Shown here: one piece after another, positions 1 through 7,821 of the stretch | Position numbering within the stretch: the first letter of the stretch is position 1 | Layout of the letters: every line of letters starts with the position of its first letter | From: Candidatus Poribacteria bacterium | Lineage (GTDB): Bacteria > Poribacteria > WGA-4E > WGA-3G | Direction: 5' to 3' | Length of the DNA: 62,693 bases | Assembly (NCBI GenBank): GCA_022824265.1 | Contig: JAJEAG010000094.1 | Coordinates: forward strand, 1-62,693 | The notes under the pieces: generated by a model | The model's input: only the letters and a program-made list of their open reading frames with translations | Told to the model about the DNA's origin: nothing | Databases searched by the model: none | Position numbers and translations under genes: made by a program

Positions 1-870
1 CTACAGCACAGAGGGAATCAATACCCCCTACACTTAGTACCCATCGTTTACAGTAAGGACTAGCGGGGTATCTAATCCCGGTTGCTCCCCAAACTTTCGC
101 GCATGAGCGTCAGTCTTAGACCAGAAAGCCGCCTTCGCCACGGGTGTTCTATACGATATCTGAGCATTTCACCGCTACACCGTACATTCCACTTTCCTCT
201 TCCAGACTCAAGTAGTGCAGTATCAAACGCAATGGCTCGGTTGAGCCGAACCCTTTCACGTCTGACTTACGCTACCGCCTGCGCGCGCTTTACGCCCAGT
301 GATTCCGGACAACGCTTGCCCCCTACGTCTTACCGCAGCTGCTGGCACGTAGTTAGCTGGGGCTTTCTACTACGGTAACGTCAAACCTGTTGCGTTATCA
401 GCAACAAGCAATTCATCCCGTAACACAGAGGTTTACGACTCGAAAGCCTTCATCCCCCACGCGGTGTCGCATCGTCAGGGTTTCCCCCATTGCGAAATAT
501 TCTCGACTGCAGCCTCCCGTAGGAGTTTGGGCAGTGTCTCAGTCCCAATGTGGCTGACCATCCTCTCAGACCAGCTACCCATCGTAGCCTTGGTGAGCCG
601 TTACCTCACCAACAAGCTAATAGGACGCGGGCTTATCTCCGAGCGGCAGCCGAAGCCACCTTTCATTCGGCTGACCGAAGTCAACCGGATCGTATTTGGT
701 ATTAGCAACCCTTTCGAGTTGTTGTCCCCATCTCAGAGGCAAATTACCCACGCGTTACTCACCCTTTCGCCACTTTCCACCGTACCGAAGTACGGCTTCT
801 CGTTCGGCTTGCATGCCTAATCCACACCGCCAGCGTTCGTCCTGAGCCGGTATCATACTCTCCACAAAAG
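1..870 (-). rRNA. rrs: 16S ribosomal RNA, 5' part (truncated by window start)
   Basis: The plus strand reads as the reverse complement of 16S rRNA. Universal primer sites appear in the right order: the 805R-type site near 58-78, the 515-530 loop site near 332-351, and the 338R-type site near 510-530. The gene therefore runs on the minus strand from about 870 (5' end) to beyond base 1, covering roughly E. coli positions 1-865. The 27F region (842-861) is divergent, as described in the findings. The exact 5' end is estimated from the distance to the 27F site. Open reading frames inside this stretch are not genes. Confidence 0.97.
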
Positions 871-940
871 TAATGAAGTACAACATCAAATAATTGAAGC
901 GTACTCACAAGCTATATAATAGGCACGTCACGTTCACTAT

Positions 941-960
941 TTAACTTTCAAAGAACAACT
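941..960 (-). promoter_or_regulatory. boxA-like antitermination site in rRNA leader
   Basis: On the minus strand this reads TGTTCTTTGAAAGTTAA, matching the boxA-type sequence (TGTTCTTTGAAAACT) found upstream of 16S genes in many bacteria, where Nus factors bind to keep transcription going. It sits about 75 nt before the 16S 5' end. The function is inferred from the motif and its position. Confidence 0.65.
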
Positions 961-990
961 TTACCTTCCTATAATTGAAAGGTAATCTTA

Positions 991-1019
991 ATTATACTCT
1001 TTACCAAATCGTTTGTCAA
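991..1019 (-). promoter_or_regulatory. sigma-70-type rRNA promoter
   Basis: On the minus strand a perfect -35 (TTGACA, 1014-1019) and a perfect -10 (TATAAT, 991-996) are separated by exactly 17 bp. The start of transcription would fall near 985, immediately before a 7-bp inverted repeat (TTACCTT/AAGGTAA, 961-984) and the boxA site. The bases from 1020 to 1299 show nothing else that I can support. Confidence 0.85.
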
Positions 1020-1299
1020 ATAAATTTACGAAAAAAAGCATATATTTTGTAATATTTATGCTTTTTATTCAATTAATTCGTATTTAATTTGAATTTGAAT
1101 GATGTTTATTTATGTAAAATCTCTTGTTTGTGGTTTCTATCGTATGTCTTTAATCGTCTTTAGTTGCTGTAACAGTAGTATTGGCGATAACATGACTGAC
1201 TTTATCTCTTTCAAGTAAAGACGGGTCTGACTCTGTCCTAACAAAAACGTGAACTGGTCCACTATCTCTTTGAGTTTTCTTGTTGAAGCGATGTCAGTA

Positions 1300-1701
1300 C
1301 TACCATCTGCGATGTCCTGTTGAAATTAGAAGAGAGATATTGCTCGTTTCATCAAGCCATTGGTAGCGCGTATATCTGTCGTCGTGATAATCTTGAATAG
1401 TAAAAGGGTATAAGTAATCCAACACTTCTTTCCAAGTTTCACGTGTAAGTTCCCAGTTGAAATGGTTTTCGGAGTTTATATTTAAAACTGCGCCTATATT
1501 TTGTTCTCCAACCTGTGCAGTGAGTTGACAACCATCAACCGGTGAGATAAATGATAAGGTGTGGATATCTACCGTGGTTCCAGAAACCGAAACGATGTCG
1601 TGCAATGCACGGTATAACTGTAGTGCCTCCACTGGAACGGATGGTGAAAATAATAAAATGGGACAATCTGGGTTCCTGTCTGGTAAATATTCAAGTTCCA
1701 T
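1300..1701 (-). CDS. hypothetical protein, 133 aa
   Basis: An open frame of 133 codons beginning with ATG, with no family I recognise. The product has mixed polarity, no signal peptide and no membrane segment. Residues about 80-115 are rich in aromatic and acidic residues (TRETWKEVLDYLYPF). No strong ribosome-binding site precedes the ATG. It lies alone between the rRNA promoter and the deacetylase cluster, on the same strand as both. It may be a real small gene or a fragment of one; the amino-acid composition looks protein-like, which is the main reason to list it. Confidence 0.45.
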   Translation of the reverse strand: MELEYLPDRNPDCPILLFSPSVPVEALQLYRALHDIVSVSGTTVDIHTLSFISPVDGCQLTAQVGEQNIGAVLNINSENHFNWELTRETWKEVLDYLYPFTIQDYHDDRYTRYQWLDETSNISLLISTGHRRW

Positions 1702-1883
1702 CTATTTTTACTATAGTTTGGACAGTTTTGAAATTACTCCTATTGGATGTTGTGGAAAACGTTTAACCTTCAAACAAGTCATAATTATATACATTTCGCC
1801 CTCTGGGGCTGCGCTCAATTATAACGTGAGTTAGATAAAATGAAGCTTAAGAAATAAATTCGGTAATTTATTATTGAAATCCA

Positions 1884-1902
1884 GCGCGCTTACAAAGCGC
1901 GC
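1884..1902. repeat. short GC-rich palindrome in intergenic DNA
   Basis: A perfect 8-bp stem, GCGCGCTT/AAGCGCGC, with a 3-nt loop, followed by CCTAC. It lies in the 276-bp gap between the hypothetical gene and the deacetylase and belongs to the set of dispersed palindromes described in the findings. I see nothing else in 1702-1977. Confidence 0.7.
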
Positions 1903-1977
1903 CTACAGGTATTGGAAAATTAATATTACCGAAAGAATAAATTAATCTTCATATTATTAAACTATGGAGGATATCAT

Positions 1978-2766
1978 TTATGGCCAATAGGTGATGTCTC
2001 TACCCGTTGATTTTGTTGGATCAACATAATTTGCTAAATCACGCAACGCAACAACGGTACAGTTTTTGTCACGCAGATAATCCATGTATGTTTCAAAGAG
2101 TTCGGGTGGGGTGTCAACCCACGGATGTTCAAGGGCAGGTACGCCGTGAAATGTCAACACTGCGATTTTCCCGTCCTTCGCTTGTTCAACCGCCCAGACC
2201 AAATCCTCAAATTTATAGTTTGGACCGGGAACACCTGTTGACGGGATAACCAACGGATGTTGAACATTAGGATCGTAAGCCGGTCCACGTCCACCCTCTG
2301 GATGAAATGGAAAATCTGGTCCAATGCCACGCCGTGCGAAACGATATCCTTTTTCTGTCAACGCTTCTATCGCTTCCGGTCCACGACAATCCGCCGGATA
2401 GCCAAAGGTCTCAGGAACAGGAATACCGTGTTCTTTGCACCGTTCATCGATGTGTATCAAGTCTGCCAGTAATTCCTCTTTCGATTGTGTATTGGCATGC
2501 TTATGATAACGGGTGTGGTTACCAATTTCAAAACCTTCATCGTGTAACTCACGGATTTCTTCCCATGTAACATAGTGGTCTTTGTTGTCCAGAAAACCGA
2601 GACCTTCTGTAATGAAAAAAGTCGCTCCAAATCCATAATACTTCAGCAATGGTCCAACATAAGTATAGTCTGACTTATTACCATCATCAAAGGTAAGGAC
2701 AACCAACCCGTCAGGGATGGGTTGCAGTTCCTCATCTTGAGATAATGTATGATTCTCTTTTTGCAT
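1978..2766 (-). CDS. polysaccharide deacetylase family protein (NodB-like)
   Basis: A carbohydrate esterase 4 type protein that would remove N-acetyl (or O-acetyl) groups from a polysaccharide in a metal-dependent reaction. Motif 1 is TFDDG (Asp27-Asp28 of the 262-residue product) and motif 2 is HTRYH (His84 and His88), which supply the usual Asp-His-His metal site. There is no signal peptide, so it looks cytoplasmic or acts on a small substrate. The frame is open further upstream, but the ATG at 2766 is preceded by TTAGGAGC at good distance and gives the same N-terminus as its paralog at 5010-5780, so it is chosen. The two paralogs are very similar, indicating a local duplication around the PhyH and LamG-like genes. 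The true substrate is unknown. Confidence 0.85.
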   Translation of the reverse strand: MQKENHTLSQDEELQPIPDGLVVLTFDDGNKSDYTYVGPLLKYYGFGATFFITEGLGFLDNKDHYVTWEEIRELHDEGFEIGNHTRYHKHANTQSKEELLADLIHIDERCKEHGIPVPETFGYPADCRGPEAIEALTEKGYRFARRGIGPDFPFHPEGGRGPAYDPNVQHPLVIPSTGVPGPNYKFEDLVWAVEQAKDGKIAVLTFHGVPALEHPWVDTPPELFETYMDYLRDKNCTVVALRDLANYVDPTKSTGRDITYWP

Positions 2767-2888
2767 TCTTGCTCCTAACGTTTTAACTTGAAACCCAATT
2801 TGCTTAAGATCTTGTTGCTTGTTGCTTTTTGATATTATTACGCGAAGGTCAGTATTGTCCATATTGGCATCTACCCGTTAGCAGATTA

Positions 2889-3761
2889 TCACCTGCGGCG
2901 ATGGTAAGCCGGTTGGACATCCATGTCAATAGCGTTCCAATAATATTTTAGCGAATCGTCCGTTTCCCACTCTGAATAGACTTCCTCCCATTTCGCACAG
3001 CCCAGATGGACGGTGAGGGCATCCTCATCAACGGGTTCATTGACCGACTGATAGCGGGCACTTGTTGCGAGTCGTATGCGATCCTCGGTAACGTTGTCAC
3101 GACCTCGGTGAATCGTTAGGCTGTGAAACATAAGCACATCACCACATTTGAAGGGATTCCATACCCACTCCGTACTGTTGTCAATCAACTGTCCTGAACG
3201 AACCTCGCCGTTATTTAGGAGTCCGCGAAGGTTCGATCCACGGGCAATCGCCAAGCCACCTAACTCGGCATCAATGTCTCCCAATGGAGTCCACACAGTC
3301 CATGTATCCTGTGCACCGCGAACAGGATGGAAGTCCTGATGCGGAGGTGTAGTATACTGATGTTCGCCTGGAAAGATGACGTGACAGATGTGGCGCGGAT
3401 GAATAAATACAGATGTCCCGAACAAGACTTCTAAAATATGTAAGATACGCTCGTGATGGGGAAGGACATGGAAAAGTCGGAGTTTCTGGACATCAATGTA
3501 GAAACGGATGTAGGTCTCAGATCTATCCTGTTCGCAGACAAAAACACCTTCTCGACGGATACCTGCATCGGGATCGGTGTCTGGGGCAAGAAGGTCGTGC
3601 TGTTCTGCTACGCGGAACACCTGTCGGCGCAACTCAAGCACTGGCTCCACAGGAAGCAGCCCAGGAAAGAAGAGATACCCGTTCTTGCGGCTATGTTCAA
3701 GAAGTCCATCACGATTATCGACTAAGTCTGTGCAGTCCACAAATGGAAATTCGGTGTGCAT
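2889..3761 (-). CDS. phytanoyl-CoA dioxygenase (PhyH) family protein
   Basis: An Fe(II)/2-oxoglutarate-dependent oxygenase of the PhyH superfamily, 291 aa. The iron-binding triad is visible as HQD (His141, Asp143) and a distal His218 in IHRG, with arginines at 228-230 suited to bind 2-oxoglutarate. Members hydroxylate varied small molecules, and the substrate here cannot be named. The frame extends to 3809, but the ATG at 3761 has an upstream AACAGGAAC and avoids overlapping the preceding gene, so it is preferred. It lies 20 bp downstream of the LamG-like gene, on the same strand, and is probably co-transcribed with it. Confidence 0.85.
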   Translation of the reverse strand: MHTEFPFVDCTDLVDNRDGLLEHSRKNGYLFFPGLLPVEPVLELRRQVFRVAEQHDLLAPDTDPDAGIRREGVFVCEQDRSETYIRFYIDVQKLRLFHVLPHHERILHILEVLFGTSVFIHPRHICHVIFPGEHQYTTPPHQDFHPVRGAQDTWTVWTPLGDIDAELGGLAIARGSNLRGLLNNGEVRSGQLIDNSTEWVWNPFKCGDVLMFHSLTIHRGRDNVTEDRIRLATSARYQSVNEPVDEDALTVHLGCAKWEEVYSEWETDDSLKYYWNAIDMDVQPAYHRRR

Positions 3762-3781
3762 TGGAAATGTTCCTGTTAACT

Positions 3782-4474
3782 TTATCGGACAGCCTTGAGT
3801 TTTCCCCATGTTACAGGTAACGCATCAGTAGGATCTACCGAAGCAACGTACCCCACGGATGTGACTAACACATTGTCATAAACAGTATGTTCACCTGTCC
3901 AAGCTCTGAAACCTACACTACCCTTGTCATGAGTATTATCTTTCCAAGTACAGCACAACTTTAGATCCTTACCTCGTTCAGCCAAGTAGATCTCGTAACT
4001 TCCATCTTCTACAACAATCTTTATTGTATACCATTCGCCAAGTTTTGGATGCAAACCTGATTTATTCGCTAACTTACCATGGTCAGGAACGTTATACTCA
4101 CCGTTTACTCGTGTAAACCACCAAAATTGATTACGATTATCAGCTACTATTTGAACCAGTGTGCAATTATTTTGGTCTTCGGCATGCACAACCCAATTTG
4201 CTGACCATAACGGGTCTACCATTTTAAAGTCCACATTGAACTCAAAGTCAGTTAAGTCAGTCACTTTAGATAACCCCACTCCTCCACCGTTAACGTCAAG
4301 TGTTCCTCCATCCAAGGACCAACCATCTGTAGGAATCCATTTATTGTTGTCAATAGCATTCTTCTCAAAATCATCCTCAAGCAGCACTTCGGCAACACAA
4401 TTGGGTGTATATATTGAGATGAGAATGATTATTAAGAGTGAATAGACACTGCATCTCATTTCTCTTGATTTCAT
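3782..4474 (-). CDS. secreted LamG/DUF1080-like domain protein
   Basis: A 230-aa protein with a clear N-terminal signal peptide (hydrophobic core about residues 11-25, cleavage near CVAE). The rest is a single beta-sandwich of the concanavalin/LamG type resembling DUF1080 (3-keto-glycoside hydrolase-like): DDFEK near the start, a GEWYTIKI strand, and a terminal VYDNVLV strand. The ATG at 4474 follows TAGGAGAAG at 7 nt. The C-terminus ends in a short tail (TWGKLKAVR) after the domain, a pattern I associate with poribacterial secreted proteins. It probably binds or cleaves carbohydrate at the cell surface; no catalytic residues can be assigned with confidence. Confidence 0.7.
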   Translation of the reverse strand: MKSREMRCSVYSLLIIILISIYTPNCVAEVLLEDDFEKNAIDNNKWIPTDGWSLDGGTLDVNGGGVGLSKVTDLTDFEFNVDFKMVDPLWSANWVVHAEDQNNCTLVQIVADNRNQFWWFTRVNGEYNVPDHGKLANKSGLHPKLGEWYTIKIVVEDGSYEIYLAERGKDLKLCCTWKDNTHDKGSVGFRAWTGEHTVYDNVLVTSVGYVASVDPTDALPVTWGKLKAVR

Positions 4475-4612
4475 GATAACTTCTCCTATAAGGTTTTGTA
4501 TTGAATAGTGAAGTATATTCGATGACAGTTTTCCTAACTACACCACATCAGAATCAATTGTGAAAAAAATAACACATCTGCAATAAACTGTCAATCAAAA
4601 CTATTCCAGAAT

Positions 4613-4950
4613 AGGGTTGTTTAGTTTTAGGAATTCTTTGCTTATCAGGTTAACTAAAAGTTTAGGTCTTAATGCAGATTGGACAGATGTTTCAGTTAAA
4701 TCATTTTTTATTGTCTGAACAAGGATTTGCAGGAATGTTCAAATCAAGGTATATTGCCAAAAACGAGCATCAATGCGCAATGCAGCATCATTCTGTAAAA
4801 TACAATTTCATTTACAATACAACTCAGTCAAAAAGAAACCTATCCTGCAAATCCTGTCCATCCTGCAAATCCTGGCTCAGATAATAAGTAGATAATAATA
4901 TTGTCTCTTGGGATATATCCAGCACCAAAATCCTAAAACTAAATAACCCT
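4613..4950. repeat. MITE-like element with 20-bp terminal inverted repeats
   Basis: The left end (4613-4632, beginning AGGGTTGTTTAG) and right end (4931-4950) are inverted copies matching at 19 of 20 positions. The 338-bp interior has no convincing gene. It contains two direct copies of ATCCTGCAAATCCTG 18 bp apart (4842-4856 and 4860-4874). The same terminus (CAGGGTTATTTAG) bounds a second region at 44096-44746. It fills most of the gap between 4475 and 5009. The interpretation as a non-autonomous mobile element is inference. Confidence 0.55.
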
Positions 4951-5009
4951 GATGTATAGACTTCATTATATGAAAATCTTTCAATTAACAGTCAGTACCA
5001 TGGAGGATT

Positions 5010-5780
5010 TTATGGAAAATAGGTTATGATTTTATCTGTTGTTTTGGAAGGATCAACGTATTTTGCTAAATCACGCAACGCAATAACGGTGCAGTTTTTG
5101 TCATGAAGATAATCCATGTAGGACTCAAACAGTTCGGGTGAGGTGTCAACCCAGGGATGTTCAAGGGCAGGTACACCGTGGAATGTTAGCACGACGATTT
5201 TCCCGTCCTTCGCTTGTTCAACCGCCCAGACCAAATCTTCAAATTTATAGTTTGGACCAGGGACACCTGTTGACGGGATAACCAATGGATGATGGACATC
5301 TGGATCATATAAAGGTCCACGACCACCTTCCAACACATAAGGAAAATCTGGTCCGACACCACGACGTGCAAAAGGATAACCTTTTTGTTTCAATACTTCT
5401 ATCGATTCTGGTCCACGACTATCTCCGGGATAAGCAAAGGTCTTAGGAATAGGAATTTCATATTCCTCACACCGATTGTCAATGTGTATCAATTCTGCCA
5501 AAAACGCTTCTTGTGATATTGTGTTAATGTTATTATGGTGACGGGTGTGGTTTCCGATTTCAAAACCATCCTCGTGTAATTCACGGATTTCTTCCCAGGT
5601 AACATAGTGATCTTTGTTATTGAGAAATCCGAGACCTTCTGTAATGAAAAAAGTTGCTCCAAATCCGTAACGCTTCAACAATGGTCCAACATAAGTATAG
5701 TCTGACTTATTACCATCATCAAAGGTAAGGACGACTAATCTACTGGGGATGGGTTGCAGAACTTCAATTTCTGGCAACAC
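5010..5780 (-). CDS. polysaccharide deacetylase family protein, second paralog
   Basis: A 256-aa NodB-type deacetylase, paralogous along its whole length to the product of 1978-2766. It keeps TFDDG (metal-binding and catalytic Asp) and the HTRHH metal-site motif. The start codon is GTG at 5780 behind AAGGAAAA; no ATG fits the paralog alignment. It has no signal peptide. The sulfur-carrier gene ends 37 bp upstream, so the two are likely in one transcript, though no functional link between them is known to me. Duplicated deacetylases around a dioxygenase suggest modification of a surface or dietary glycan, but that is inference. Confidence 0.85.
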   Translation of the reverse strand: MLPEIEVLQPIPSRLVVLTFDDGNKSDYTYVGPLLKRYGFGATFFITEGLGFLNNKDHYVTWEEIRELHEDGFEIGNHTRHHNNINTISQEAFLAELIHIDNRCEEYEIPIPKTFAYPGDSRGPESIEVLKQKGYPFARRGVGPDFPYVLEGGRGPLYDPDVHHPLVIPSTGVPGPNYKFEDLVWAVEQAKDGKIVVLTFHGVPALEHPWVDTSPELFESYMDYLHDKNCTVIALRDLAKYVDPSKTTDKIITYFP

Positions 5781-5817
5781 TTGTTTTTCCTTATACTTCT
5801 ATGGTCAAGTAGAACAG

Positions 5818-6096
5818 TTAGGAAGATTCTGCTATTCCTCCACTGATAGCAGGGAGAAAGTGGAGTTCTGTGTTTTCCTCAACACGTTCGTGCATACCTA
5901 CTTTGGTAAGAACACCGTCGATATATACACCGATCCCAGGACGAATTCTGTCGCCTTCACAGAGTTTCGCTTTTGTTCCCGGATAACGGTTATCAAGGTT
6001 ATTGATTACCTCGCGAATGTTAGCACCTTCAACTGTGACGCTTTCTTCGCCGTCAGTTAGGTTACGTATGAGGGCGGGAATAGCGACAACTGGCAT
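5818..6096 (-). CDS. MoaD/ThiS family sulfur carrier protein
   Basis: A 92-aa ubiquitin-fold protein of the MoaD/ThiS type, which carries sulfur as a C-terminal Gly-Gly thiocarboxylate after adenylation by a MoeB/ThiF-like enzyme. The end of the domain reads LPAISGG, the expected site, but five more residues (IAESS) follow before the stop, so the Gly-Gly is not terminal. The start at 6096 follows GGAGTTACTTC. Three molybdoenzyme systems in the window make a role in molybdopterin synthesis plausible, but MoaD-like carriers also serve other pathways. A 42-bp copy of its 5' end is found at 9057-9098. Confidence 0.8.
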   Translation of the reverse strand: MPVVAIPALIRNLTDGEESVTVEGANIREVINNLDNRYPGTKAKLCEGDRIRPGIGVYIDGVLTKVGMHERVEENTELHFLPAISGGIAESS

Positions 6097-6331
6097 TGAA
6101 GTAACTCCTGATTATACTAAATTGGAGGGTTAGTCTTACCTATGTATAGATAGCACACTTAGAAGTTGCAACAAGTTAATGACAAACATTTAAGGATCTT
6201 TCTTAATTCATATGTACAGAAACTGTGCTTATGTTAGAATCTACGGAGGAGATTCTAATCCTGATTGTCCAGGCATTTTCTGGCTGATGAATGCAATCCC
6301 AAAAACTCAAATTCACTCACAGAAACAATCT

Positions 6332-6609
6332 CTATTTTAAAATAAAATTTCCTTCTTCGTCAAAATCTGGAATCCATTCTGCGTCTAATCCAAAAGATTT
6401 GTATAACTCTTTCACTAAAACGTAAGCCAAGTGATCTGGAACAAAATTTGATGCAACAGTTCTCTCTGAAATAATAGGTTGTGAACTTTTATATACTTTT
6501 ATTCTACCTGGAGATATGCTGAAAAGAGGATTAGATGGATTCCCTCCTATCAAGACATAATTTTCAATATTATGGTATTCTTGTTGGACAATAACTCTCG
6601 AATTAATCC
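6332..6609 (-). pseudogene. 3' part of AlbA_2-domain gene, separated by IS insertion
   Basis: This is the C-terminal part of the gene whose 5' part lies at 7822-8892. The frame is open from the IS junction (TA at 6610-6611) to the stop at 6332 and codes for 92 residues beginning RINSRVIVQQEYHN. Removing the IS and one TA joins it in frame to the other part, giving a 441-aa protein. A TTG at 6553 opens a 73-codon frame behind GATAG, but it lies inside the broken gene and is unlikely to be a real start. It holds no recognised domain alone. Confidence 0.8.
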
Positions 6610-6619
6610 TAGTGCTTAG

Positions 6620-7246
6620 TCAAGTGGCAATTGACGGATATAGTCGTTTTAGTTTTATACGCGCATCATCTGTAGTAAACCGCCAACTTGTTTTCGTCTG
6701 TTGTTCATTTCTTTTATTTTGCCATGCTTGGATTTCTTGCTTTAGTGTCTGTTGGTCAGCAATACGTCTTGAAAGACATTCTCGTGTTAGCACTGAAAGT
6801 TCAATCTCAGCCATGTTTAGCCAACTGCCATGCTTGGGTGTATAATGAAACTCAAGTTTTTTGGCAATGCGTCTGGCTTCTTTCGGTTCAAAAGTTTTAT
6901 ACAACGAAGCCGTTTTATGAGTATTGAGATTATCACAAACAAGAATAATCTTTTGAGCATTGGGAAAATGAACATCAACCAAATCACGACAGATATGTGC
7001 GAAGTCAACACTTGTGCGTCTGTCTGTCACTTCAACTTGTCTAAACCCTTGTAGGGGTGCGAAAATCATGAACAGATTACTAACCCCATTGCGTTGGTAT
7101 TCATAATCATATCGTTGTGGCGAACCTTCAACGATAGGTAAAGGTTGTCGAGTTTCTTTGATGTGTTGTTTACTTGTTTCATCAACACAAACTATAGGAT
7201 TACAAGCATTTTCGGGTTGCTGATAGGTGTCTAAGACATCTTCCAT
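6620..7246 (-). CDS. IS630 transposase, catalytic part (frame B)
   Basis: This frame holds the DDE catalytic core of the transposase. The three acidic residues appear in CVDETS, in VCDNLNTH and in WLNMAEIEL, the standard DDE_3 pattern of IS630. The listed ATG at 7246 is probably not the true start, because the frame remains open upstream to the A8 run at 7317-7324 and carries conserved-looking sequence there (KKNELKPWLKKQW). It is best read as the second half of a protein of about 383 residues made by a -1 ribosomal frameshift from frame A. Confidence 0.88.
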   Translation of the reverse strand: MEDVLDTYQQPENACNPIVCVDETSKQHIKETRQPLPIVEGSPQRYDYEYQRNGVSNLFMIFAPLQGFRQVEVTDRRTSVDFAHICRDLVDVHFPNAQKIILVCDNLNTHKTASLYKTFEPKEARRIAKKLEFHYTPKHGSWLNMAEIELSVLTRECLSRRIADQQTLKQEIQAWQNKRNEQQTKTSWRFTTDDARIKLKRLYPSIAT

Positions 7247-7296
7247 CGCAGCGACAAACTCAGCAGATGCTTTTGGTGGAATACACCATTGCTTTT

Positions 7297-7770
7297 TTAG
7301 CCAAGGTTTGAGTTCGTTTTTTTTAGCACTTGTCGTATCGCTTCATGAGAAATACTGGTAAAATGTTTCAACTCTACCATTTTATCAGCTAACAACCGAA
7401 GCGTCCATCTCGCGAACCCTTGAGGAGGGTCTGAACAAACTAAAGCAATGAGATGTGCTTCCTTTTCTCCATCAAACTTTGGATTTGGTAGTTTAGAAGG
7501 CTTCTTAGGTGTTAGTGCGGCAGTGAGACCTTCAAGCACGAATGTCTTTCGGGTTCTCTCAATGGTAGGAATTGAAACTTCAACCGCTTCTCTTATTTCT
7601 TCATCAGCATACGCGGGACCAAACTCGCTTTCGTCTGCTTTCAATAAGATCCTGGCACGCGTAAGTTTTCGTGCTGAGTTCGTGCCAGAAGAGATCAAAT
7701 CAATGAGATAGCCCCGTTGAGACTCATCAAGTATGACTTTGAAGTGTTTAGCAGGCATAATAGACTCCAA
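7297..7770 (-). CDS. IS630 transposase, DNA-binding part (frame A)
   Basis: A 157-aa product with an N-terminal helix-turn-helix region (EEIREAVEVSIPTIERTRKTF) followed by a linker and second helical region, as expected for IS630 transposase N-termini that bind the terminal repeats. Frame A ends at 7297 just after an A8 run, so alone it lacks the catalytic residues. A second ATG four codons in (MPAKHFKV) is an alternative start. It would be made both alone and as the first part of the fused transposase. Confidence 0.87.
   Translation of the reverse strand: MESIMPAKHFKVILDESQRGYLIDLISSGTNSARKLTRARILLKADESEFGPAYADEEIREAVEVSIPTIERTRKTFVLEGLTAALTPKKPSKLPNPKFDGEKEAHLIALVCSDPPQGFARWTLRLLADKMVELKHFTSISHEAIRQVLKKTNSNLG
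7317..7324 (-). other. predicted -1 ribosomal frameshift site in IS630 transposase
   Basis: On the minus strand the codons read CTA AAA AAA ACG. The run of eight A residues contains the heptamer A AAA AAA, on which both tRNAs can slip back one base and stay paired. Slipping joins frame A to frame B exactly (next codon AAC). Such slippery runs are used in many insertion sequences. That it is used here is inferred. Confidence 0.7.
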
Positions 7771-7821
7771 TGTAAATGAATAATTATCTTGAGTCTAAGT
7801 ATACTATTATTCGAATAACTA

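Noticed and set aside
82-820. Open reading frames of 98 and 118 codons on the plus strand
   Set aside because: They lie antisense within the 16S rRNA gene and reflect rRNA sequence, not coding.
4672-4884. Plus-strand 70-codon frame
   Set aside because: It lies inside the MITE-like element and spans its direct repeats, so it is unlikely to be coding.
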